A stretch of 64,000 nucleotides of DNA from Cryptomeria japonica. Taxonomy: Eukaryota > Streptophyta > Pinopsida > Cupressales > Cupressaceae. Of this stretch, positions 47,139 to 56,974 are shown piece after piece (the first letter of the stretch is position 1; every line of letters begins with the position of its first letter). Position numbers and translations under genes: made by a program. The notes below the pieces were generated by a model, which had not been told where the DNA came from, ran no database searches, and worked only from the letters and a program-made list of their open reading frames with translations. The stretch spans positions 503,242,942 to 503,306,941 of the forward strand of contig NC_081410.1 of assembly GCF_030272615.1 (NCBI RefSeq). The letters run 5' to 3'.

Positions 47139-49737
47139 CTAAACTTCTGGTGGATCATCAAAATCAAGCCTCTTCAGCACAGTGCGCGCCTCTGTAGATG
47201 GCTGCAAAACCATAATTCAAAAGCCAAGTTACAATTCTTTTGTAGAAAATAGTTCACAATTAACATCATAACTATGCATTTAACTTTAATTCCTTTGCAA
47301 TTGAAATGTAGATTACCTCATTAGCTGATCTAGGAGCTAATGTCTTCGCTCTCCTCTCCTTGTCACTCTTGGGAGTTTTCTTGAAGACATACTTAAATGG
47401 ATCCACATTATGGCCGTACCGCGAACAAGTCTATTGTTGATTAAATGTACCATTAACACAATGTACTAACATAAATATATCAAAAACACTTAAAAGCTAT
47501 AATATAGAGAACAATGATGTACCTGTGCCTTAGATGCTTCTCCAATGGACTAAGGATGGCTCACCATGATGTAGAAATGGTCGCTATTACCTATACAAAA
47601 AATGTACAAAGATTAAATACAATTAATATATTGATAAGTATTGAAGGTTGAAAATAATTAATTTTACATATCAAACAAAAGTGTACCGGATCTTGATATG
47701 CTTCTCCAGTGCAAGGAGGAGGGTTCGCCATTGACAAAATAGGTATGGATATTTCCTATATCAAAAAAATATAAGATTATAATATATCACAAGTTCACAT
47801 GTACGCGTGCATATAATCATGAAATCAAGAAAATAAAGTAGAGATACATACCTCCACCCTCTCTTGATTCATGGGTGAATCAGGTGCATTCAACATATCC
47901 ACAAAGTTCAATGGTTGATGTACATGTAAAATAGACAAAAAACACTAATCAATCTACAAACCCCAACTAATACTTGATTTCAACATTTTCAAACAATTGT
48001 ACAACTAAAAATGTGCTCAATTACCTTCTTCACATGTTTTGGCATCTTCAAGATATTCTTTTTCTTTGGACGAGCCCTAGATGCGGAGGGGGTGCCCTAA
48101 AAACAGAAAATTAACATGAGATATTAGTATAGATAATAAATTAAACATAATTTTAAAAATCTAAAATGAAATGACTTGCATATTCCATCAAAACAATACA
48201 TAGAAAGAGTTGTACAAAATATGATACCGTATAGCCTTGTAGGCCAAAATCGATCATCGACAGCATGATGTCATCAATCTGGGACATTTCGTCCCCTGTC
48301 AACACCTACAAACTAGAAATTGGACCAAGCATTAAAGATAGTTAGTATATCTTGTATTTTTTGAATTCAAAGTGTACTATTCTATTTTAACATGTTACAA
48401 AATTTATACCTCAAGCGTCGAAGTTGCAGTTGTGGTAACTGGGGGAGGTGTATGGGATACCGCTGCTGCATCCTGAAATGCATATTATTTGTCTCAGTTT
48501 AAATAGATGTATAAATGAAAATTCATTTATGTAATTACAAAATTAAAGTGACTGATAAATAAAATGTTATGAATTCAAATCAACACACCTGTGTCTGTGG
48601 CTCATGGGCAAACACCATGTCCATCAGCTCATCTATCAACACAACATCCTCAATTGTGTGAGCCTAACATCTACAACCGCAAATTGTGCATAGATGATAT
48701 GAGTATCCATCTGCACCAGCTGCATCATCTATCCCCGAGCATATCCCTGACCAACTGACACACATATGCTTGATGGGCTCTCTATCACCCTCTAACGGCT
48801 CATCATCTATCCCATGCTAGATGATGGCACCAGTCAATGTTGTGGCTGCCTGAAGAGTCTATAGCTCCATCGACTCTTTCAGCTCTAATGGGATAGCCTG
48901 ATGCACCTTGGGTTTGGGTGCTAGGGGGCGGCGACTCTCCGTGGCTAATCACCTAAGGGCTCCAGGTCTATCTTGGGCAGAGCCACCACCTCTACCATGA
49001 AACTCTCTCATGTCAAAATAATTTGGGCGCACATTGAGCACAAACTCACAATATATTTTTCTCAAAAAATATAATTGCACCTCATAATTATTACAAGGTG
49101 GATTGTCAAAGACCATCCACCACCTCTACCAAAAAAGATTCTTCATCTACACATTGGTACACCAATGTATGGGAAACCTCTTTGCATTAGGAGGTAATGA
49201 CTGACCAGTTTTGGGGTCAACAAAAAGGGCACATATTTGATGTTTAGAAATATTTTTGTTTTTAACTCCATCGTATGATAGTCCATTGGCATAGAATTGA
49301 CGACATCTATCCCTAAAGCTTCCCCATTTGGTAATTTCTGTGGAAACAGCTATGGCACCACAAGCTAATGTTTCTAGGCTAGTGGTGAGGGATTGATGAT
49401 GGTCAAGCTCAGAAGTTTTCAATTTTACAACCAGTCTATTGATTTTGGATGTATTTTGCCCTAACTGATTAATTAATTCTTCCCGTGTTTCGGCTATGCG
49501 GTCAAAAGGAGGAATTGGGGGTTGTTCTTGTGTGTTTTCAGGAGGTACATTTGGTTGTTCTTGTGGGTTTTTAGGAGGTGCATTTGGTTGTTCTTGTTCT
49601 GGATTAGAAGAATCTAGTTTTTGAAACAAAAAATGAAAAAACCTAATCAAAATTAATGAAATTAAATTCAAAATGTAAAACAAATTGCATAAACCAAAAA
49701 GAAAGAGAAAAATAAACAAAAACTAACCTTGATCCAT
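47139..49737 (-). pseudogene. Transposon F right gene: spliced gene of about ten exons, function unknown
   Basis: Exon 1 (49737-49728, ATGGATCAAG) joins exon 2 (49613-48589) across a GT-AG intron of 114 bp to give MDQDSSNPEQEQPN in one frame. Exon 2 is proline- and glutamine-rich, then a probable coiled coil (INQLGQNTSKINRLVVKLKT), then LSYDGVKNKNISKHQICALF. Six in-frame stops follow; all are TAG or TGA. Further GT-AG bounded open blocks are 48473 (or 48466)-48410, 48305-48228, 48096-48025, 47944-47852, 47755-47687, 47590-47523, 47430-47317 and 47201-47139. One block has the basic stretch RARPKKKNILK, a possible nuclear signal. The last two encode VDPFKYVFKKTPKSDKERR and end DFDDPPEV. The phase around 47590-47523 does not fit cleanly. 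It could be a DNA-binding accessory protein of the transposon or a captured host gene. Confidence 0.55.
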
Positions 49738-49859
49738 AGCCTGGAGGACAAATTTAGCACCCCGTTCGTGGTTTAGGTTAGAAAATGGGAAAAAAGCAAA
49801 CTAAAAAATGCGCTTTTCGGGTAAATGAGGACCCAGTTTTTTTTTAAAACTTTTTTTAT

Positions 49860-50070
49860 CAAGCACCACGTAAGCGATTTTACTAGGATTATTAGCGCGT
49901 ATGTGCTCATTTTCCTATAAGCAGCGTTTATGCACTAATTTTCCTAGCCGTAGCACGTACGCGCTTAGTTTGCTAAACTCAGTGTGTATGCGCTACCTTT
50001 TCTAGGCTCGGGAAGAACAAACCTAAGCGCGTACGCGGGAATTTGAAATTTTAAAACCGTGTATGCACTG
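49860..50070. repeat. Transposon F right subterminal words
   Basis: Seven words of the AGCGCGTAYGCGCT type fall in 210 bp, near 49866, 49893, 49917, 49944, 49982, 50020 and 50058. The clearest are AGCACGTACGCGCT and AGCGCGTACGCGG. Such subterminal arrays bind transposase in known DNA transposons. Confidence 0.7.
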
Positions 50071-50095
50071 CCAGTTTTTCCAAGTTTTTTTTGGG

Positions 50096-50140
50096 CCGTG
50101 TCCACTTTTCTGACCACCATCTTTGTGCACAAGCCCTTAA
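50096..50140 (-). repeat. Transposon F right terminal inverted repeat
   Basis: Its reverse complement repeats the left end, with TTAAGGG, three different bases, the 18-base GTGCACAAAGATGGTGGT and then GTGGACAC. Confidence 0.8.
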
Positions 50141-51392
50141 TCTATGTGCAACCTGATTCACATTCATTTTACAGCCCAAATTGAGGTGTTTAATATGCAT
50201 GTGCATGTCAATTTTAAACACCAAACTGAAATGTGAAGGCATGCATGTCAATTTTAACCATTGTTAATTTTTTAAGCCCAAACTGAAGTGTTACACATGC
50301 ATGTCCATTTTAACCATTGTTAATTTTAAGCCCAAACTGAAGTGTTACACATGCATGTCCATTTTAACCATTGTTATTTTTAAGCCCAAACTAAAGTATT
50401 ATACATGCATGTCAATTTTAACCATTGTTAATTTTAAGCCCAAAAAATGAATTGTGAGAGAATGAATGTTTATGATCTAATGCTAATCTAATCTCCTCTC
50501 TAAATTCACCACAGGCTACAAAGAGATGATTAGTAACCAGATAAAACCAATAGAAAATAGAGAACTCAAATATAACAGAAATGAATGTGTTATGATACTT
50601 GCACGATTGCGTGACCCTGCACAGGCGATTGTGTGATTCTATCAGAGTGACTACGTGATCCTGACAAGGTGAATGCATGATTCTAACATATCGATTGTGT
50701 GATGCTAACAAGGCGATTGCGTGATCCATAGGTAGAAAACACAAAAAAAAAAAATTAAGCTAATTTTGATTAGAAACCTGCAAAATAGATTGTGAGGCTC
50801 TAGAAAGGTCTCTCATCATCCATTCAATGTTAACCAAATCATATTTCACTCGATATGAGAGAACTAAGCTATTGTATTTGTTGATGGTTGGTTGGTCTTC
50901 CAGATCTTGTATCTTCTTTTCCACTTTGAGAATTTGCTGATGGCATCTGGCATGTCTTCTTTGCTCCTTTGTCCTCCTAGCACCTGAAATTTTGAATTGT
51001 ACCTTGCGTGCCATAAACTATCATAACAAAAACATGCAATAAAAATAATATGTTTCCATATTTAACCAATTTCATGCCGAATTACATAGATTAGAGAATA
51101 GAAAATAAATAAGAACAAAAATGTCAGAACAATAATGTCAGAGCGATTGCGTGATTCTGTGTAGGCAATTGCATAATCGTGTAAGGGCGTTTGTGTGATG
51201 GGTTTTGCACAAATGTGTAACCTTGTCTGTTTGATTGCATAGCCCTATCTATGCGATTGCATAATGATGAAACTCCAAATGCGTGACGAAGAGATATGCT
51301 TTGAAATTCATGCAAAACCTGCAAAGAAGGAAAAAAATCGTACAATCTGCAAAAGTAACACAGAAAACAAAGAAGGTTGATTAGGTATTTTT
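50141..51392 (-). other. Element C leader upstream of transposon F
   Basis: This is the first 1.25 kb of the C leader. Two arrays of diverged words resembling GCGATTGCGTGATTCT lie at 50590-50730 and 51130-51290. Between them an 84-codon open stretch (50760-51014, minus) encodes a basic, Gln-rich and probably coiled-coil peptide (RTKEQRRHARCHQQ). It may be a short leader ORF but has no recognised match. A 54 bp tandem repeat lies at 50170-50445. Confidence 0.5.
50170..50445. repeat. 54 bp tandem repeat, about five copies
   Basis: The unit contains AAGCCCAAACTGAAGTGTTA then CATGCATGTC and TTTTAACCATTGTTA. AGCCC recurs at 50275, 50329, 50383 and 50437, an exact period of 54 bp. A diverged first copy begins near 50170. 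It starts about 30 bp from the right end of transposon F. Confidence 0.85.
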
Positions 51393-51408
51393 CACATCGG
51401 GTTCACCA
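51393..51408 (-). other. Element C primer binding site
   Basis: On the minus strand it reads TGGTGAACCCGATGTG, three bases from the LTR end. It matches D's site except around the last bases. The tRNA is not identified. Confidence 0.75.
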
Positions 51409-51411
51409 AAA

Positions 51412-52625
51412 TGTGCTATGCTCGAATTCATCATTGCTAAATAGGAAATAAGGAAAATCATGAATCCCTTAACTATCTAAGCAATTTGAACACAAAACCA
51501 ATGAAATAGATGCAAAACAGAATGAAATTAAACAATATAAAACTCCCTATTGTGCATCATGGCTTCCATTGTTCTTCTCCTCTTTGTGGTATGGTGTCTC
51601 TCAGATATTGTGCTGGCAACCTGCAAGTGACACAAAGATTCAAAGTTTGTGATTGTTGAAAATGGAGATTGAATGCTCAATTTATAGATTATTGGAGAAG
51701 ATTGATTGAAAGGTGGAACAAATTGATCAAGAGGTGGAACTCAGGTGAGCTCACATGAAGATTGATAGTTGAACTACTGATTTGGAGGTGAAACTGAATA
51801 GATTAAATAGATTAATTGAGTTAACTGATTGAGAAAAAGCTAATTGAAGGAAGAAAAAGAATGACTGGAGGAAATTAAGAAGATGACAAAGCTAACTAGA
51901 AGATGGAAATAAAGATTCGAGAGATAAATGATTTAATTAATTAATTTAGCATGTGCTTGCATTTTGACTTAGATTTTCAATTTAATCTTTGTATGAGATT
52001 TAATTCAAATAATTGAATTTATTTTAAATTCAATTTAGTATTTCAATATATTTAGAGCTTGACTTTGATTTTCAATTTAATTTTTGAAATCATGCACATG
52101 TATTTGAATTTAGAAGAAATTAGGAGAATTTGAAATTAAATGAAATTAGAATTTGGGGATTTGAAAATGGAATTAGAAGAATTAATTAGTTAATTAAATA
52201 ATTTAAAGAAACTATTTAATTATTTTAGAGATGGAATTTAATTAAATAATAAAGATTATTTAAATTAAAGGATTAAATCACAATTAATTAAATAATAAAT
52301 ATTTAACTCATATTTAGAAAAGGTTTGAATGATTAGATGATTAGAGATAGAAATTGAAAATAGAATTAATTTATTTAAATAATAAAGATTATTTAAATTG
52401 GGGAATTAATCAGAATTAATTAAATAATAAATATTTAATTAACATTAAAAAATAGTTAAATGATTAATGATGATAGAATAGGAAATAGAATAATTAGTAA
52501 GATGATGAGGAAATATGAAATTAGAAGAATAAAATTAATTAACTTAATTAAATAATTGAAGATTTATTTAATCAATTAGAGGAATAATTAGTACATGATC
52601 AATGAGACATTTTTAGGTGTCTACA
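51412..52625 (-). repeat. Element C 5' LTR (1214 bp)
   Basis: On the minus strand it begins TGTAGACACCTAAAAATG and ends CATAGCACA. A TATAAA box is at 51681-51686. The U3 part is full of ATTTAATTAATTAA words. It aligns along its whole length with 8683-9867 with small indels. Confidence 0.88.
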
Positions 52626-53110
52626 CACATCTTGTATCTGTTGTTGTAGAGTTTGCATTTGTTGAGTGGGATTTAGCAACGGATTATCCATATAGTTTGT
52701 CCTTGTCTCTTCGTAAGTTCTTCTATCACTACGCTCTCTTCTTGTGTCGTCATGTTCTTTTCTTATTTCTTCATGGATTTCTTTGTTTATATCTTCGTTA
52801 TTTGGATCATCTGTGTTTTGAGTATTACTTGTCTCTGCATCTTGTTTCAAGCCTTCTATGTTAAATTCTTGTGGTAATTTAGCTCCTGATTTTGCCAACA
52901 TCAAAAGATATTTTTCTTTTTGGTTTGCTAATAATTTTTCCATTAGTTTATCAAATTTGAAATCTTGCTCAAGGTCTGTAATGGTGTTATTGACTGCTTC
53001 TTCATTAACAGTCATATACCCAAAGTTTGGAATGTTGAATTATCTTCTTCTTCCATTTGTTTTTGTTGTTTACTGAATTGTTCATATTGAGCTCTAGTCC
53101 AAATTGGCAT
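52626..53110 (-). pseudogene. gag: Element A gag, N-terminal part
   Basis: The start ATG at 53110 gives MPIWTRAQ, matching the MPIETRSK start of D and the MLITRSQK start of C. A one-base shift near 53015 moves reading to the frame beginning MTVNEEAVNN, which runs to the insertion site of element C. The part after the shift is hydrophilic, with an acidic and arginine-rich stretch (KEHDDTRRERSDRRTYEE) and then a Gln-rich probable coiled coil (QQMQTLQQQIQ). The reading resumes at 8677. Gag forms the particle that packages element RNA. Confidence 0.75.
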
Positions 53111-55226
53111 GTGATTGTTTCAATTTTTTTGAAGTTTTCTAAAGACAACTCAATAGGTGATTATTGGTTTAGGAGGGTATGCTTTGTTGATTTTACCACT
53201 GTTGTTTGTTTTTTGTGATAAAGCGTCTCTTTGTTGAACAAAATTTCTCCATCAAATTCTATCTTGCAGCCAGGTAAATAGTGATGAAAATGGTGTAGGA
53301 ATGTCCTATGTTTTAATAAGATCTTGCGATTGATATACAAGAATCTTATCCTTTTCTATGTAGCTTTATAACTAGGTTTTATTTTCTTAAGGCGATACTT
53401 AAAAGTCATATAAGCATATGATAGTTTACAAGCTTGCTTGATTCCAATGTGAGCGCAATTCTGATTTTGATATAACCTAGGTTCAAAATAGGAAAGATAT
53501 ATCCAAGATAATGAACACAAGGTGGATTGATCAAGTTTCATGATAGAGGATTTGATATATCCTAATGAGAAAATGACAATGATGTTGATTTTTTCACTTA
53601 AGATGTTTGAATCAATAGCTTGTTGAATCTTTTATGCTTATGGAAACCTTTTTGGAAATAGTCTATTGGATTGGCAACCTAGTTATTGAACTAGTTTGAA
53701 AAATGTGTGATAGTTTAAAGACAAATCTACTCAAGAAGTGTTTTGATACAGACTTTGAAATTTTGGTTTGATATACTTTGTCTCAGATGTGAGAAAGCAT
53801 TTGTGTTAACTTTTTGGTCAAAAGTGCTAACTTATGTGATAAAAGTGCTATTTTGTTGCTTGAAAGCATTGCTCTGACTATGTTTCAAGGATTCTTTTCA
53901 ATTTTTCCAGCAAATTGTTGGTTTTTTGCTCATTTTAAGATGATGACTCTCTTCAATTTTTGACCATTCTGAGTATGTTATAGACATAGAAGACACAATG
54001 TTTGAAAAAAAATAACACTAGACAATACAAATCTTATGGCAAGCTGAGACAATAATTGTTGAGTCTCACATGGGGTTTCCCCTAAGGCTACGCTATTCAA
54101 AATGGACATTTAGATGCTTGACCCCACTGGCTCCACCCTCGGCACTCACTTCTCTGGGGCAATTAAGCACTGGTTTCCATGAAAACTCCCCATGACAAAC
54201 TCTATATCTCTACTAAGAATTGTATGTGTGTGAGCCACTTCAAAGGTCCGACCTCCTGTGCCAACAATTAGAAGGATTTTGGCAACTAATACATGTGGTG
54301 GTATGAAGGTTCCCAGCCTATAGAGGTTACACTCCATAGGGTTTATGGGGAAACATAGTATCGGTATGAACTTATCAACACATGTTGCTTGTGACTTTTG
54401 TCACAAACATGATTTATTTAGAGTGGATCAGAAAGACTTGGTATTAGCCCGTTTCCACTTTGGGTCATTCCCCTCTCACTGGCCCCCTCAAGGCAGCTCA
54501 AGAAGGAAGGCCCTCTAAAGGTTACACATAAAAAAAAGTAGGTTTGGTTTTCTGATCACCATATGAGGTGAGAACATACTTACCTACTACTTCATCAAGC
54601 ACAGAAAACACAAGTTTATTTTAGCCTTCTAAAATCTATGTGCAACTACTTTAAAGAAGTCACTCAAAATGCAAGTTGCATGCTGTGAATTTATCCCCTT
54701 AGTTAAGCTAAATGAGAAATATATGATGTGTTACTTTCCAAAATAAAACTCTTAATTAACTATGTGAGGAAATGCAAATTTTCTTTAAAACAATCATGCA
54801 CATAGATATGTTAGTAGTTTAAAAAAAATTATTTCTTGGACATTCGAACTTGCAGAAAAAGTTTGTTAGTTGCAAATGAAAGCGCTATCCTAACAAATGC
54901 ATTGTCTTTCACCTCAAAAGCGCTAACCTAGATGATAAAAGCATGAACCTGTGATACAAAAGCGCTACTCTGCATTAGCAAGAATTCTTTGACAAAGGTG
55001 CTAACCAAAATGACACATGCATTAACTTGTGAGACAAAAGCGTTGCTTTGAGGATTAAATGTGTTGATTCGCAAACAAAAGTGCTAGCCTAATTGTCAAA
55101 TGTGATAACCTACTAAATAAAAGCGTTGTCAGAACTCACATAGGTGTGAATCTGAATTACAAATGTGTTAAAATTGTTTTTGCGAGAACTAGATAGGATA
55201 TTAAAAAGATATATGTGAGGCTCCAA
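53111..55226 (-). other. Element A leader with short-word arrays
   Basis: This is the untranslated leader between the primer site and the gag ATG at 53110. At 54870-55160 and 53810-53880 the phrase AAAAGCGCTAACCT recurs in diverged forms, alternating GCGCTA, GCATTA and GTGCTA words. At 54111-54180 it holds a block shared with elements C and D. No ORF with recognisable similarity was seen. Confidence 0.6.
54111..54180 (-). promoter_or_regulatory. Conserved leader block, element A copy
   Basis: On the minus strand it contains GAGAAGTGAGTGCCGAGG and then GTGGGGTCAAGCATCTA. The same 15-base GGGGTCAAGCATCTA occurs in D at 24003-24017, and related bases occur in C at 40919-40960. In all three it is 0.9-1.0 kb before the gag ATG. 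It may be a packaging, dimerisation or splicing signal; the function is inferred only. Confidence 0.6.
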
Positions 55227-55243
55227 CCCCATGGTGGGCACCA
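55227..55243 (-). other. Element A primer binding site
   Basis: On the minus strand it reads TGGTGCCCACCATGGGG, three bases after the LTR end. It differs from the TGGTGAACCCGA type used by C and D, so A either uses another tRNA or has mutated. Confidence 0.6.
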
Positions 55244-55246
55244 AAA

Positions 55247-56478
55247 TGTGTCGACTTGAATTTCATCATCAGAATACTACCTACAACATGTTAGTTTCAC
55301 AAAATACAAAGGAAATGCTATAGAAAATCCAAACTCAACCAATTGAACTACATGAAATGAATATTAAAATAAAAACATCATTTTTACCTTCATGATTTAA
55401 GTCTCATTGTGTCCTAACTCCACTGTTCCTAGTTGCAGATGATGTGCTCTCAGACAAGCACTGATAGCTTCCAAGATGGCATATGAAGAATGGACTAATA
55501 ACTGATAGTTAACTAATACTATGATATGCAATGCAAATGATTTTAAAGATACATGATTATGCTAAATAAGAAATGCTAAATTGCTAATTGCTTTAAGATT
55601 AAAACTCACGGATGTATAAGTTTTCTCAAATTGTTAACTTGAAAACTCACTTGAAGACTAACTCTTTCTCAACTCAAACTCCCACTTTTATAGACTTTTG
55701 AGAGGATAAGATGGTGTGGCCTAGATCAACGGTCATGATCAAATCTATAGATTTGGATGGTTGTGAGCAAAGGTGAAGGTTGAGAGAAAGGGGGAAGGAG
55801 AAGACAAGTGTCACTCATCTCACCTTGACTGGGTTGCTGACTGAGGGAATCTAGGGATGGTTGGAGAAGATTTAAGCATGAGAGGACAAGTGGACTCAAG
55901 TCCTTCCTAAGATTTAGGGATGTTCGAGAGAATATAGAAGAAGGTTAAGAAATATGTGTACGTACACAATATTTCATTTATTTTGGAAGTTGAAGATAAG
56001 TGGCTAATAAATGCTTTATTTATTTTAATTTTGTTGAATTAATTTAGCCACATGATGGATGAGTTGGCAAAGGAAAGATGAATTGAAGATGGAAGATGAG
56101 TTGGAAAATGAAATTAAATGATTAAGAAATTATTTAATATTTGAGACTATAGGATAGAAGAATAATCATTAAATATTAGATATTTAATTGACTGGAGGAA
56201 TATTTAAATATTAGATATTTAATTAATTGAAAGAATAATTAAATATTAGATATTTAATTAATTGAAGGAATAATTAAATATTAGATATTTAATTAATTAA
56301 TTAGAGGAAAAGAATTAATTAATTAATTAATAAAATATTTCAATTAAATTAATTAATAGAAAGACATGAAATTAATTAAATAAATTAATCTTTTCAAATT
56401 AACTATTTAATAGAAGAATAGATTAAATAAATATAAAATATTTATTTAATCGCTCATAGCCATTTTTATGTGTATACA
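55247..56478 (-). repeat. Element A 5' LTR (1232 bp)
   Basis: On the minus strand it begins TGTATACACATAAAAATG and ends GTCGACACA. Its end is followed by three bases and a TGG primer site. A TATAAAAG core promoter motif is at 55685-55692 on the minus strand. The 3' LTR lies outside the window, so age cannot be judged. The adjacent bases CCCTA at 56479-56483 should recur at the far end of the element as its target duplication. Confidence 0.8.
56166..56300. repeat. 35 bp tandem repeat in element A LTR
   Basis: Four copies of an AT-rich unit containing TTAGATATTTAATTAATTGA start at 56176, 56211, 56246 and 56281 when aligned on TTAGATATTT, a constant period of 35 bp. It lies in the U3-side part of the LTR. 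Confidence 0.85.
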
Positions 56479-56958
56479 CCCTAATGCACACGCATGCTTG
56501 CAAATGAATGTTGTAATGTTTCTCCAATGGATGAATGAAGGACTTGAATGCTTGAATGCTTAATGACGACCTTGAAATCTCTTATCCTATCCTTATGCCT
56601 CTCATCCTCCTCTAAATGAGGGAATTGAATCTCCTTTTATACATGCTTCAGGGATAAATTTTCAACCATCGAAGGTCGACAAAGAGGAATTACAAACCCC
56701 AAAGGAAAATTATGCATAGGAGACTGGGCAGACCTAACTTAGGTCCACCCTAAAAGGTGGGGATAGGGGTGCCACGCCCCTGTCCTACCCTATTTTGGGG
56801 CCCAGACAGGGTCTAAAGTAGCGACAGGTCTTGAAGGAGGAAGGGTGAAGGGGTGAGAATGCAGAAATAGGTCTTGGTTGGGGAAGAAGATGTCACCGCT
56901 GAGGTGAGGACCTAGAATATGGTTAAAATTGTAGGGGTCACAATTTTATGACACTACA
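56479..56958 (-). repeat. Element E 3' LTR, 480 bp fragment cut by element A
   Basis: This matches the U3-side 480 bp of the intact E LTR. On the minus strand it starts TGTAGTGTC at 56958 and contains TATAAAAG at 56634-56641. At 56479 it meets the first base of element A's LTR. The remaining 670 bp or so of this LTR is absent from the window. Confidence 0.85.
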
Positions 56959-56974
56959 TTTAGCCCCCACTTTA
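56959..56974 (-). other. Element E polypurine tract
   Basis: On the minus strand the bases just before the 3' LTR read TAAAGTGGGGGCTAAA, a purine run at the position where plus-strand priming of an LTR retroelement is expected. Confidence 0.75.

Larger units (their letters stand above)
41511..50140. mobile_element. Transposon F: TTAA-flanked DNA transposon with two convergent genes
   Basis: The left end TTAAGGGTAAGTGCACAAAG continues ATGGTGGT, and the reverse complement of the right end TTAAGGGCTTGTGCACAAAG continues ATGGTGGT. Both then reach AGTGGACAC within 50 bp. TTAA is present at both extremes (41511-41514, 50137-50140) and may be the target duplication, with termini GGG...CCC. Inside lie two spliced genes pointing at each other, a 359 bp tandem array between them, and subterminal copies of a palindromic AGCGCGTACGCGCT-like word near both ends. 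These are features of cut-and-paste transposons. TTAA targeting is known for piggyBac, Kolobok and some Sola elements; TA or TWA targeting cannot be excluded. I cannot assign a superfamily. Confidence 0.7.
8683..52625 (-). mobile_element. Element C: Tat retrotransposon carrying D and F inside it
   Basis: The two LTRs at 8683-9867 and 51412-52625 are near identical in sequence and layout. The left one is preceded on the minus strand by a polypurine tract, and the right one is followed by a primer site, so they are the 3' and 5' LTRs of one minus-strand element. Flanks TACAT (8678-8682) and CACAT (52626-52630) are the target duplication with one mismatch, and the gag of element A joins across the two flanks. 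After removing D (16.8 kb) and F (8.6 kb), C is about 18.5 kb, a plausible size for the Tat/Ogre group. Confidence 0.88.
52626..56478 (-). mobile_element. Element A, 5' part: LTR, primer site, leader, start of gag
   Basis: This is the upstream portion of a minus-strand Tat element whose remainder is at 1-8682. The two parts join within gag, where element C inserted. The last codons here (QTLQQQIQDV) lead into the first codons at 8677 (VQNVTSSKKYS). The flanking bases CACAT here and TACAT at 8678-8682 are the target duplication of C, with one mismatch. Confidence 0.85.

Noticed and set aside
41511-50140. Calling F a CACTA, Mutator or hAT element
   Set aside because: The ends do not start CACTA, the border gives no 8-9 bp direct repeat that I can see, and no known transposase domain was found.
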